From a virus: DNA of 33,942 nucleotides. The stretch covers positions 1 to 33,942 of IMG/VR virus record IMGVR_UViG_3300027805_000046. The stretch is one strand, 5' to 3'. Of this stretch, positions 6,996 to 15,206 are shown piece by piece. Made by a program: the position numbers and the translations under genes. Numbering within the stretch: the first letter of the stretch is position 1; the number at the start of each line of letters is the position of its first letter. The notes below the pieces were generated by a model, which did no database searches, was not told where the DNA came from, and worked only from the letters and a program-made list of their open reading frames with translations.

Positions 6996-8992
6996 GTCGT
7001 AAAGTATTCGCCTTAGACACTCTTCCTGGAATCCAGCGAGACGGAACTGTTTTCGACCGCAACTATTACGTCGATGGTCGTTGGGTGCGATTCCAGCGTG
7101 GTCGTCCTCGTAAGATGGGTGGCTATAGAGAAATTGTAAACAATTTGGCTGGTCCATCCAGAGGCATTTACGTAAACCCACAGAACAACTTCAACAATGT
7201 TTACAGTGGTTACAATAACGGATTGCAGTTGGTGCCGATCGACAACAATGGTGTTGGTTCGGGTGTAACAGATATAACACTCAGTGGATTTACACCGAAC
7301 GTCAACAACCTTTGGCAATTTGACACTTACACCGACACAAACGGCACAGGTAACCAACTCCTGCTCGCTCATCCTGGACAAAACCTTACCGATATAAACA
7401 ATTCAGTAAACACCCCAGTGCTCGGCAACGTAATCGGCACAACCACTGCTAGCCCAATCGGTGTGTTTACAATCGCTGCAACGCTAAACTCTACGACAAC
7501 TGTAACAGTTGCTTCAACGACGCAAATTGGCGCTGGTCAGTCTGTTTCAGGCACTGGTATTCCATCGGGTGCGACTGTTACTGTGGTGAATACCGCTACC
7601 ACGTTTACAATATCCGCTGCAGCTACAATCACTGGGTCTTCCACTCTGACAATCGACAACAATGTTTCGGTTTCTGGCGGTGTGGTGGTTTTGCACCCAT
7701 ACGTGTTCGTTTACGGAAATGCAGGTCTGCTGAAAAACTGCTCAGCAGGTAACATCAATGATTGGGTCTCTGCAGACGCCAACGAAGTAAACGTGGCGAC
7801 TGGTAAGATTGTGCAAGGGTTGCCAGTGCGTGGTGGTACGACTGCACCTTCAGGTTTATTTTGGTCAACTGATTCTTTGATTCGTGTTTCTTACACTCCG
7901 ACCACTGTTAATACAGGTGGCACTCCTTCTACGATCTATTGGCGCTACGACTTAATTTCCAGCCAGTCTTCGATCCTTTCCAGTCAGTGCGTTATCGAAT
8001 ATGACGGAATTTATTACTGGGTTGGCGTTGACCGATTCCTAATGTATAATGGTGTTGTAAAAGAGATTCCAAACGCTTTCAACCAGAACTACTTTTTCGA
8101 CAATTTGAATTATGCAGCTCGTGAAAAGGTTTACGTAACCAAAGTGCCTCGTTTCGGAGAAGTTTGGTGGTTCTTCCCTTCTGGAACTTCTACTGAGTGC
8201 AACGATGCAATCGTTTACAACATTCGTGAAAACTGCTGGTATGACGCTGGCCAAGCAATTGGTTCACGTCGTTCGGCTGGTTACTTCTCGCAGATCTTCC
8301 CCTACCCAATCAACGCAACTTGGGAACCAAATGCGACAGGTGGTGTCGGTGCTTACACAATCAATAACAGTGGCACAGGCTACACCGATGGCACTTATCC
8401 TCTGGTAAACTTGACAGGTGGCACTGGCACTGGCGCTAATGCAGCGGTTACTGTGGTGGGTGGAATTGTTACGAGCTTCGTGTTAGGCTCTCGTGGAACA
8501 GGTTACACTGCAGCTGATGTGCTCGGAATAAACTTGGTCACTGCTGGAACAGCATTCCAGCTAACAGTTACTTCAACGATGAACTTTGTTTCGCTTTACC
8601 AAAATGAATTTGGGACTGACTCGGTGCAAGGTGTTGTTGCCACAGCCATCGAAAGTTACTTCGAAACAAACGACCTTGGCTGGGTTACTGGTGGTCCATC
8701 ACAACCCTCGGCAGTAGGCGAGAATCGTTGGTTGCACATCGAGCGCTTGGAACCCGACTTCGTCCAATCAGGTGCGATGCAGTGCTTTGTCACTGGTCGC
8801 CCATTTGCGCAAGCGACCGACCAAACTAGTTCTGCTTATAACTTTACACCAACAACCAACAAAATCGACATGCGTGAGCAAAGACGAGAATTGCGTCTTA
8901 GATTCGTTAGTAATGTGCAAGGTGGCAATTATCAGCTCGGTAAGGTTATCATTACGTCAGATATCGGCGACGTGAGAGGTTATTCAACATGA
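6992..8992 (+). CDS. P22 gp10-like tail hub/stabilisation protein
   Basis: 666 residues. Residues 11-45 contain LPGIQRDGTVFD, YVDGRWVRFQRG and RPRKMGGY, the hallmark start of phage tail proteins related to P22 gp10, the packaged DNA stabilisation and tail hub protein. The rest is beta-rich, with an inserted Thr/Ser/Val module (about 150-230) that resembles a repeated surface domain and a second Gly-rich insert (about 450-530). The C-terminal part has MREQRRELRLRFVSNVQGG, usual for the family. It follows the adaptor and is ATGA-coupled on both sides. It should form part of the tail machine that closes the portal channel. Confidence 0.8.
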   Translation: MSRKVFALDTLPGIQRDGTVFDRNYYVDGRWVRFQRGRPRKMGGYREIVNNLAGPSRGIYVNPQNNFNNVYSGYNNGLQLVPIDNNGVGSGVTDITLSGFTPNVNNLWQFDTYTDTNGTGNQLLLAHPGQNLTDINNSVNTPVLGNVIGTTTASPIGVFTIAATLNSTTTVTVASTTQIGAGQSVSGTGIPSGATVTVVNTATTFTISAAATITGSSTLTIDNNVSVSGGVVVLHPYVFVYGNAGLLKNCSAGNINDWVSADANEVNVATGKIVQGLPVRGGTTAPSGLFWSTDSLIRVSYTPTTVNTGGTPSTIYWRYDLISSQSSILSSQCVIEYDGIYYWVGVDRFLMYNGVVKEIPNAFNQNYFFDNLNYAAREKVYVTKVPRFGEVWWFFPSGTSTECNDAIVYNIRENCWYDAGQAIGSRRSAGYFSQIFPYPINATWEPNATGGVGAYTINNSGTGYTDGTYPLVNLTGGTGTGANAAVTVVGGIVTSFVLGSRGTGYTAADVLGINLVTAGTAFQLTVTSTMNFVSLYQNEFGTDSVQGVVATAIESYFETNDLGWVTGGPSQPSAVGENRWLHIERLEPDFVQSGAMQCFVTGRPFAQATDQTSSAYNFTPTTNKIDMREQRRELRLRFVSNVQGGNYQLGKVIITSDIGDVRGYST

Positions 8993-9237
8993 CAATTGCT
9001 GTTGTTTACGACCCTCGCAACCTTACTTGGGATCACTGGGCTTCGCTTATGGTGGAAGCCTATGGTAGTCAACAGCTTGCAATCCCCACAGCAGAGTCTG
9101 AGTGGAGGGATTGGGCGACTGGTTTTTGTGGTATTGGTTTGTTTGAAAGTGATGCTGCTCCGAGTCCTTATGCCTTTGAAAAATGGCAAGATTGGGCTTC
9201 GGCAGTGGTCGGTGCTGTTAGTTTACTAAGGGGATAA
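8989..9237 (+). CDS. Small tail-module protein, 82 aa, unknown function
   Basis: 82 residues, ATGA-coupled to the gp10-like gene. It is Trp- and Ala-rich (LTWDHWASLMVEAYG, EWRDWATGF, FEKWQDWASAVVGAV), suggesting amphipathic helices and possibly a WxxWA-type repeat. Motifs with paired tryptophans at similar spacing occur three times, which hints at an internal repeat. I do not recognise a family. It directly precedes the acyl carrier protein gene with a 3-base gap, so it could be either a minor tail protein or part of the acyl cassette. Confidence 0.65.
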   Translation: MTIAVVYDPRNLTWDHWASLMVEAYGSQQLAIPTAESEWRDWATGFCGIGLFESDAAPSPYAFEKWQDWASAVVGAVSLLRG

Positions 9238-9240
9238 GAA

Positions 9241-9528
9241 ATGACTATAAATTTCTTAGAGTTATTCAACGCAGTAGCAGAAGTGGCAAGACCTATTCAT
9301 GTGAAATATAATCCAATTCCGAACATGACGGATAAAATCGCAGACTACGGAATGGACAGTCTCGATATGTTGATGGTGTGCGTTTACATGTGCGAGCTGC
9401 ACGGCATTCCTGAAGAAGTGGGCAAAGATTTGCAAGCCACAAATGTGCAAGAATTCCAAGAATTCATCGATAAGCACAAAACCCAAGACCCTGAGTCGAT
9501 TGAAGCTGCTGTGGAGTATTGCAAATGA
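9241..9528 (+). CDS. Acyl carrier protein
   Basis: 95 residues, slightly longer than a bacterial ACP (about 78). Residues 35-43, DYGMDSLDM, are the phosphopantetheine attachment motif, with Ser40 as the serine that host holo-ACP synthase would load. The surrounding pattern also fits the four-helix ACP fold: a hydrophobic first helix, then the motif, then LMVCVYMCELHGIPEEVGKD and VQEFQEFIDKH. The stop codon overlaps the start of the ketosynthase gene by ATGA, so the two are made together. It would carry acyl chains as thioesters for the adjacent enzyme. No phosphopantetheinyl transferase is encoded here, so a host enzyme must be used if it is active. Confidence 0.9.
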   Translation: MTINFLELFNAVAEVARPIHVKYNPIPNMTDKIADYGMDSLDMLMVCVYMCELHGIPEEVGKDLQATNVQEFQEFIDKHKTQDPESIEAAVEYCK

Positions 9529-10640
9529 AAATCTTCTTAACAGATTACCGCACTGCTTGGTCGCCAAATGTTAAACTAATCGGCGACATAAAATACCCAC
9601 AGTCGGTGCATTTGTTTGAAGACACTTATAAACGAATCGCTACAGGACTGAGCTATGTACCCCATAAAGTCGCAGAGAAAGTTCTTGACCCCGTGCTTTG
9701 CGAGAGCCTACGTCAGGAAGATTGTAAAACTGCTTTTATTCTGGCAAGTGGTAATAGCCATTTTGCTGGCATCGGTGCTCGCTATTATGATAATTCGCTG
9801 AGCTATACCTACAAGTTTTTGCCCTTTACCCTTACCCAAGTTTACGCAGGTCGAATCGCCCAATCTCTTGGCGCTTGCGACCAGATCACGACCGATTCGT
9901 CTGCCTGTGCGTCTTCTTTGAAAGTAATGATGGACGTGCAAAATCTTATCTGGAATTACAAGTTTGATCGGGTGATCGTGCTTTCTGTGGAAGACGGAGT
10001 CTCAAATGCAGTGCTAGAGTTCTTCGGCGAAGCGCAAGCCTCACTTTCCTACTCGGAAGAGCAAAACGACATCCTCCCGTCTGCTTTCGATGGTTCTAAC
10101 TATGGTTTCCGAGTTGCCCAAGGCGCTGTTTTGGCGGTTTTTGAGTCTTCTAGCTATATGGAGCGCTCTGGTCATGCCCCAAAAGCAGAGATGCTCGGTG
10201 CTTATACTGCCTCGGAAAGTTGCAGCAATGCGATCGGGCAACGTGAAGACGGACAAGGATTTATCAACGCCATAAAAGGCACACTGGAGGTGGCAAATGT
10301 TAGCAACAATGAAATCGCTGTGGTCAAAACTCACGGCACTGGTACAAAATCTAATAACCAAGCTGAAAAGTCTGCTCTCGAAAAAAGCCTAACAGGATTT
10401 ATAGCAACATCTTTTAAGCCAACTATTGGGCACACGATGGGTGTTTCGGGACTGCTAGAAACATGTTTGTTGCTCGATTCGATGAAAAAGGGCATAGTTC
10501 CTAAGATAGAAAATAGAACGGAAAATGACGATGTATTCCTCTCCCAAGACCGAGAAATTTCAGGCGGTGTTATTCTTAGTCTGGCTGCTGGGATGGGAAA
10601 TGTTTACTCGTCTGCGTTGTTTGACACGAGGGTCGCATAA
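9525..10640 (+). CDS. Beta-ketoacyl-ACP synthase (KAS I/II-type ketosynthase)
   Basis: 371 residues from the ATG at 9525; a TTG six bases earlier is less likely. It has the thiolase-fold condensing-enzyme signature: active-site Cys128 in TDSSACASSLKV, His270 in VVKTHGTGTKSNNQAEKSAL, and His303 in KPTIGHTMGVSGLLE with Lys298 five residues before it. These match the Cys-His-His plus Lys set of FabF and FabB. Such enzymes join an acyl chain to malonyl-ACP with loss of CO2. The length is a little short of FabF (about 410), mainly at the N-terminus. It overlaps the ACP gene by ATGA and the next gene by TAATG. It is not a chain-length-factor-type inactive partner, since the Cys is present. Substrate and product are unknown. 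Confidence 0.93.
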   Translation: MKIFLTDYRTAWSPNVKLIGDIKYPQSVHLFEDTYKRIATGLSYVPHKVAEKVLDPVLCESLRQEDCKTAFILASGNSHFAGIGARYYDNSLSYTYKFLPFTLTQVYAGRIAQSLGACDQITTDSSACASSLKVMMDVQNLIWNYKFDRVIVLSVEDGVSNAVLEFFGEAQASLSYSEEQNDILPSAFDGSNYGFRVAQGAVLAVFESSSYMERSGHAPKAEMLGAYTASESCSNAIGQREDGQGFINAIKGTLEVANVSNNEIAVVKTHGTGTKSNNQAEKSALEKSLTGFIATSFKPTIGHTMGVSGLLETCLLLDSMKKGIVPKIENRTENDDVFLSQDREISGGVILSLAAGMGNVYSSALFDTRVA

Positions 10641-11134
10641 TGTTTGTAGATAGCAAAAAAGAGATGCTGGACGATATTACTTTACTTCGTCTCGCTTTTG
10701 AAAACTCAAAAACACCATACACAGTAGAAGAGGGGATCGCTGCTGTGCTGGCAGAATCTCGTATGCCGAACTGTATTATGATGCGGGAAGGGAATACTCT
10801 TTTCATTATTCAATATGTTCCAAAGCAGAAAAACCAAGGAATGTTCCGTGCTTTAAATGCGGACACTCCTGCTAATTATTTACAAAACAGTTTAGAATTC
10901 ATCAAAGCTGCTGGTCTTGCGGGTTTTACCCTTTTGGTTAGCCAATTCCAAGACCCAGCATTGCTACAGATTTTTAAGTACATAAGCAGGAAACCACCTT
11001 TTCCAGGAATGGGATATGCCGTTCAGGAGCTGAGAGATGGTGGTTACCAAGTGACAGTTAATTTAGGTACTCCAAAAAGCGCCCATGGTGGCACTTTGCC
11101 TTCTGCACCTAAGAAAGCAAAAGGAGCGCTGTAA
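10640..11134 (+). CDS. Unrecognised phage protein, 164 aa
   Basis: 164 residues beginning [16 protein letters not shown]. An N-terminal helical part leads to [14 protein letters not shown], then [20 protein letters not shown] and [19 protein letters not shown], and a final beta stretch [10 protein letters not shown]. The alternating helix and strand order, with a mid-protein beta bulge, could fit a small acyltransferase-like (GNAT-like) fold. I cannot see a reliable acyl-CoA binding motif, so this is only a thought. A basic, Pro-rich tail (KKAKGAL) ends it. TAATG overlaps link it to both the ketosynthase and the first internal virion gene. Its place resembles that of gp13 in T7-type genomes, just before the ejection proteins. 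Confidence 0.65.
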   Translation: MFVDSKKEMLDDITLLRLAFENSKTPYTVEEGIAAVLAESRMPNCIMMREGNTLFIIQYVPKQKNQGMFRALNADTPANYLQNSLEFIKAAGLAGFTLLVSQFQDPALLQIFKYISRKPPFPGMGYAVQELRDGGYQVTVNLGTPKSAHGGTLPSAPKKAKGAL

Positions 11135-14100
11135 TGGGTGGAGTCGTAGAGGCAATCGGAGATGCAATCGGTGACGTTGTTGAAGCAGTCGGTGACGTTG
11201 CTGAAGCGGTCGTTGATGTAGCTCATGACGTTGTTGAAGTTGTTGCTGACACAGTTGAAAATACAGTTGAAGCAGCTTTAGACGATCCCGTCGGCACGAT
11301 CGCAAAAGTTGCTGCCGTAGCGACAGGTAATGCTTATTTGCTGCCTTACATAAGTGCAGCTAGTGTTGTTGCCAATGGTGGTGATCTTGAACAAGCAGCT
11401 ATTTCATTCGGAACTGCCTACGTTGCGCAAGGTGTAGCGAACTATGTCGCTGCAGACCTAAGCACTGCTAATACTTTCGACACAACTCCGTTCAGCGAGC
11501 AAACTCGTATGCTTGCTGACCAAACAGGGGGCATGATCGCCAGAGATCAACTCTCAACAGCAATCGGTTCAGCTGCTGGTGCAGCGACAAGGACTGGACT
11601 TTCAGGTGGTGACTTTGAAGATATCTTGACTTCTGGTTTGACTAGTGGCGCTGGAAGTTATGTTGGTCAAGAAGTTAAATCTGAAACAGCCGATTTTCTT
11701 GGCAAGACAGGTAGCACGATTGCTGGAAACGTGGCTGGTGCAACTACAGCTGGAGTTTTACAAGGCAAAGATTTAGAAGATGTTTTGGGCAGCTCGTTGG
11801 TCAACAATTTGATCAATGTAAACCTTGCCAATATGAATGTCGGAAAAGGCAACGAGCCTGTTAAGAAAGCAGAAAACGAAACATCATCAGAAGTCATGAC
11901 TGCTTACAACAGTTTGAACGACGTTGACAAACAATTCGTAGACATGGCAGTTGCGACAGGCACAGACATAAGCACTGCTGTTAATTATGCAATGTCTAAC
12001 CCAACTGTTTCGATCAGCAACCTCAACGACGTTCAGTACGCTTCAGTTGACAATGGAGTGCGCACTGATGCAGGTGGTGGTGGTGGCGAGCCAGTCCGTG
12101 AACAAACAGAAGAAAAGCCAGAGTTCAAATACGGAGCAAATGGCGAAGTTTACGCTCTTGAACCAGACGGAACATACGCAAAACTCGATTATGTAAAACT
12201 CGACTCGCAAGGGAAGATCTTAACCTCTGATACGCAAGGCAATTGGACAGAAACAGGCGACTATGCAAAAGGCACAGAGGCATTGCGTACTGCTGACGAC
12301 AATCCTAACAGGCTAACTTCTGAAGAATTAGGAAAAGGTTATTACTACGCTTCTGACGGCACAATGCGTACGCCAGAAGGCTCAATGCTCATCAAGATTT
12401 ATGGAACTAGCGACAATGTAACTTCTCCTGAAGAAGCTGAAGTAACTCCAGGATCAGAGTTCGACAAAGCAATGACCAAGATTGGTGGTTTGCTAGGTCT
12501 TGGTGGTGGCGATCCAAATTCTCCCTATCGTGCATTGTTCGGTGGCGGTGCTTACATAAAAGGTGAGCTCGACATGTCTGCTGCTTCTCCTCTTGGTTGG
12601 GGAACAAAAGAAGAAAAAGACGAAGCGCTTAACTACATGGAAATTGTTTTACAAGATCCAAACGCTACAGTCCAAGACAAACAGTTAGCTCAGCAAGCGA
12701 TAAACCGAATCAACGAAAGCAAAGTGACAGGACGTATAGGTGGTGGCGAGCCTACGACTGGCGGTGCAGAGAAAACTTTAGGTGGCGACACTGGCGGTTC
12801 GAGCGCAACTGCAGGCACGACAAGTGCTTCTAGCTCTTCGAGCGCAATGAGTGCTTCGACTGCAAATTACATTTCTAGCACTGTTAAGAATTTGGAAGAT
12901 TCAGGCTATCAAAATTCAGACATCGTTACGTTGCTTACCAACACATTCGGGTTGGATCAAAACCGAGCAAGCAATTTGACCAACGTGATTGCTAACAATG
13001 GTGTTGACGCTGGCAATGATTTCTTGCTTATGTCTTCTAGTTTGACAGGCACTGGCACGACTGGCACGACTGGAACAGGCACTGGCACTACTGGCACGAC
13101 TGGAACAGGCACGACAAGCACTGGTACGACTGGCACTGGTACGGGTTCGACAACGACAGGCACTGGCACTGGTTCAACCACTGGCACAGGAACAAGCACT
13201 GGGACTGGCACAGGAACAGGCACTGGCACAGGCGATACAGCTGGAACAGGCACAGGCACTGGAACAGGCACCACAGTCGGGACTGGCGGTGGCGCAGGAA
13301 CTGGCACTGGCACTGGTGGTGGCACTGGAGACGGGACAGGCACTGGTGGCACTGGCACAGCTGGAACAGGAACAGGTAGCGGAACAGGCACTGGGACTGG
13401 CACGGGAACAGGCACTGGTAGCGGAAGCACTGGTAGTTCCGCTGTAACTGCTTTGTCTTATGGAACTTCAGGCGCTCCCAGCTCAGGCTCGCAAACAGGC
13501 GCTTTGCCGAAAGGATTAAACGCATCTTATCTTTCTGCTGCACCAATTCAGGACTCAACTATGAACCTCGGACAATTAAAACAACTTTATCCACAATTAG
13601 CTGCAGTTGACCCAAGAATCCTTTCCACCTTGACAGGTAGGAACAACATGAATGTGCCTGCAGGTGGCGCAACAGGGTTTACTTCTGGCAATTTGATTAC
13701 ACCTTCAGCTGGCTATCCTGCTCAAGCATCGGGTCAAAATCCTGGTGGTGTTGCTTCATTCATTCCGACAAATGATTTGATGTCTGGTTCTTACGATGCA
13801 CTTTCTTCTGCTGGACTACGCTCACTCGGTGCTTTGCCAAGTACTGGTTCTGTTTATGGTCTTAAAAAGGGTGGCTCTGTAAAGAACAAACGAGCACTGC
13901 CACATGTGCCAGAGTTTATCACTGGTAAGACTGGTCATTATGTAGAAGGAAAAGGCGACGGACAATCCGACGACATCCCAGCGATGCTCGCAGACGGAGA
14001 ATACGTATTCGATGCAGACACTGTAGCAGCACTCGGCAATGGATCTTCCAAAGCAGGTGCGCAATTGTTAGACCATTTCCGAGAAGCACTTAGAGATCAT

Positions 14101-14187
14101 AAGCGCTCAGCACCGACGGATAAAATCCCTCCAGCTGCTTCGCCATTGGCTTATATGAAAGCAGCATTGAAAAAACACAAAGGATAA
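11134..14187 (+). CDS. Large internal/ejection-type virion protein
   Basis: 1017 residues. It starts with about 50 residues of repeated amphipathic helix ([26 protein letters not shown]), followed by an Ala/Gly-rich domain to about 250. A middle region (about 330-480) contains [14 protein letters not shown]-type beta turns. Residues 638-768 are a Thr-Gly low-complexity linker. The C-terminus (931-1017) has [20 protein letters not shown] and [11 protein letters not shown], a motif common at the ends of phage internal or ejected virion proteins. No lytic domain is visible. It is coupled by TAATG to the preceding gene and followed by three further large virion proteins. Injection into the host with the DNA is inferred. 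Confidence 0.72.
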   Translation: MGGVVEAIGDAIGDVVEAVGDVAEAVVDVAHDVVEVVADTVENTVEAALDDPVGTIAKVAAVATGNAYLLPYISAASVVANGGDLEQAAISFGTAYVAQGVANYVAADLSTANTFDTTPFSEQTRMLADQTGGMIARDQLSTAIGSAAGAATRTGLSGGDFEDILTSGLTSGAGSYVGQEVKSETADFLGKTGSTIAGNVAGATTAGVLQGKDLEDVLGSSLVNNLINVNLANMNVGKGNEPVKKAENETSSEVMTAYNSLNDVDKQFVDMAVATGTDISTAVNYAMSNPTVSISNLNDVQYASVDNGVRTDAGGGGGEPVREQTEEKPEFKYGANGEVYALEPDGTYAKLDYVKLDSQGKILTSDTQGNWTETGDYAKGTEALRTADDNPNRLTSEELGKGYYYASDGTMRTPEGSMLIKIYGTSDNVTSPEEAEVTPGSEFDKAMTKIGGLLGLGGGDPNSPYRALFGGGAYIKGELDMSAASPLGWGTKEEKDEALNYMEIVLQDPNATVQDKQLAQQAINRINESKVTGRIGGGEPTTGGAEKTLGGDTGGSSATAGTTSASSSSSAMSASTANYISSTVKNLEDSGYQNSDIVTLLTNTFGLDQNRASNLTNVIANNGVDAGNDFLLMSSSLTGTGTTGTTGTGTGTTGTTGTGTTSTGTTGTGTGSTTTGTGTGSTTGTGTSTGTGTGTGTGTGDTAGTGTGTGTGTTVGTGGGAGTGTGTGGGTGDGTGTGGTGTAGTGTGSGTGTGTGTGTGTGSGSTGSSAVTALSYGTSGAPSSGSQTGALPKGLNASYLSAAPIQDSTMNLGQLKQLYPQLAAVDPRILSTLTGRNNMNVPAGGATGFTSGNLITPSAGYPAQASGQNPGGVASFIPTNDLMSGSYDALSSAGLRSLGALPSTGSVYGLKKGGSVKNKRALPHVPEFITGKTGHYVEGKGDGQSDDIPAMLADGEYVFDADTVAALGNGSSKAGAQLLDHFREALRDHKRSAPTDKIPPAASPLAYMKAALKKHKG
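13045..13437 (+). repeat. Degenerate hexanucleotide repeat encoding Thr-Gly linker
   Basis: About 131 codons in the 1017-aa gene are almost only Thr and Gly, with a few Ser, Ala, Val and Asp. The underlying unit is ACNGGN, with all Thr and Gly codons mixed. Because the third positions vary freely, the repeat is being kept at protein level and is not a clean slippage tract. It probably forms a long flexible spacer between virion domains. The reverse strand stays open across it and would encode a Pro-Val chain, which is an artefact. Confidence 0.9.
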
Positions 14188-14190
14188 ATC

Positions 14191-15204
14191 ATGGCATTGA
14201 CACAAGGCTCACCACTACCGAATATAACAACCACGCAAGGTCAAACGACCACTGCGCCAAGTTTTTATACTGACTACCTAAGCAACCTCGCTCAGCAAGG
14301 CACGACAGGTGCGCAGGGAGCGACTTATGTCGGTGCGACTCCGCTGCAACAGCAAGCGTTTGGCGCTACAGCTGCGAATGTTGGTAATTACCAACCTGCG
14401 CTGACAAGTGCTACAAACCTTGCGACTGGTGTTGGTAATCAAAACATTGCGAACAATGTAAGCAATTTCATGACTCCTTACACTCAGAATGTTGTCGACG
14501 CAATCGGCACACTTGGTCAGCGCAACATCCAACAATACCTCGCTCCTGGAGCTACTGCAGCTGCAGTTGGTTCGGGTCAGTTCGGTTCTAAGCGTGGCGC
14601 TGAAGTTCTTGGGCAAGCGCTTAATGCTGGTATGCAAAACATTAATGCCGCTCAGGCACAGGCACTTCAAACAGGCTACAGCCAAGCACTGCAAGCAGCA
14701 CAGAACCAAACAGCGAATCAGTTAGCAGCTAGCCAACAGCTCGGCAACTTAGCAGGTACGACTCAAAACTTAGGTCTTGGCGACGTCAATGCGCTCGCTA
14801 CACTCGGTGCTCAGCAACAGCAAATCGATCAAAATGCAAGCCTGTTCCCATTGCAAACTGCAAACACTGCAGCTGGTATCTTGCGTGGCTACACAATCCC
14901 GACTTCTGTCAATTCGACTTACACTGGTCCAATTCCTGGAGCGTATTCTGCTTCCCCATTGGCTCAGATTGCTGGTCTTGGCTCTGTGCTCGGTGCAGTT
15001 AGCAATACTAAACTCGGTGGAACTATTGGGTCGGGTCTCGGTAGCCTTTGGGATTACTTTGCTAAAGGTGGCACTGGCGCTGAACCTACTTTAGACTTTA
15101 ATAGTGGAGATACGACAGGAAATATAATTTATGACACAGAGGGTGGTTACGCTACTTCTGGTGGAAATGTCGTCGACCCTAACGAATATAGTGAAGGAGT
15201 GTAA
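14191..15204 (+). CDS. Internal virion / ejection protein
   Basis: 337 residues, Ala-, Gln- and Gly-rich and mostly helical. It begins MALTQGSPLPNITTTQGQTT, followed by PSFYTDYLSNLAQQG. The middle has YLAPGATAAAVGSGQFGSKRGAEVLGQAL, then long Ala-Gln helices. The phrase GQFGSKR-AEVLGQAL is familiar from DNA-ejection-type virion proteins of podoviruses. A hydrophobic stretch near 245-275 (IAGLGSVLGAVSNTKLGG) could be membrane active. It lies 3 bases after the previous gene, with AAAGGATAAATC as ribosome binding site. A role in crossing the cell envelope during genome entry is inferred. Confidence 0.7.
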   Translation: MALTQGSPLPNITTTQGQTTTAPSFYTDYLSNLAQQGTTGAQGATYVGATPLQQQAFGATAANVGNYQPALTSATNLATGVGNQNIANNVSNFMTPYTQNVVDAIGTLGQRNIQQYLAPGATAAAVGSGQFGSKRGAEVLGQALNAGMQNINAAQAQALQTGYSQALQAAQNQTANQLAASQQLGNLAGTTQNLGLGDVNALATLGAQQQQIDQNASLFPLQTANTAAGILRGYTIPTSVNSTYTGPIPGAYSASPLAQIAGLGSVLGAVSNTKLGGTIGSGLGSLWDYFAKGGTGAEPTLDFNSGDTTGNIIYDTEGGYATSGGNVVDPNEYSEGV

Positions 15205-15206
15205 TC

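Noticed and set aside
12957-13430. Minus-strand open frame encoding a Pro-Val chain opposite the Thr-Gly tract
   Set aside because: It is the mirror of the ACNGGN repeat; stops cannot occur in that composition, and it has no ribosome binding site or neighbours on that strand.
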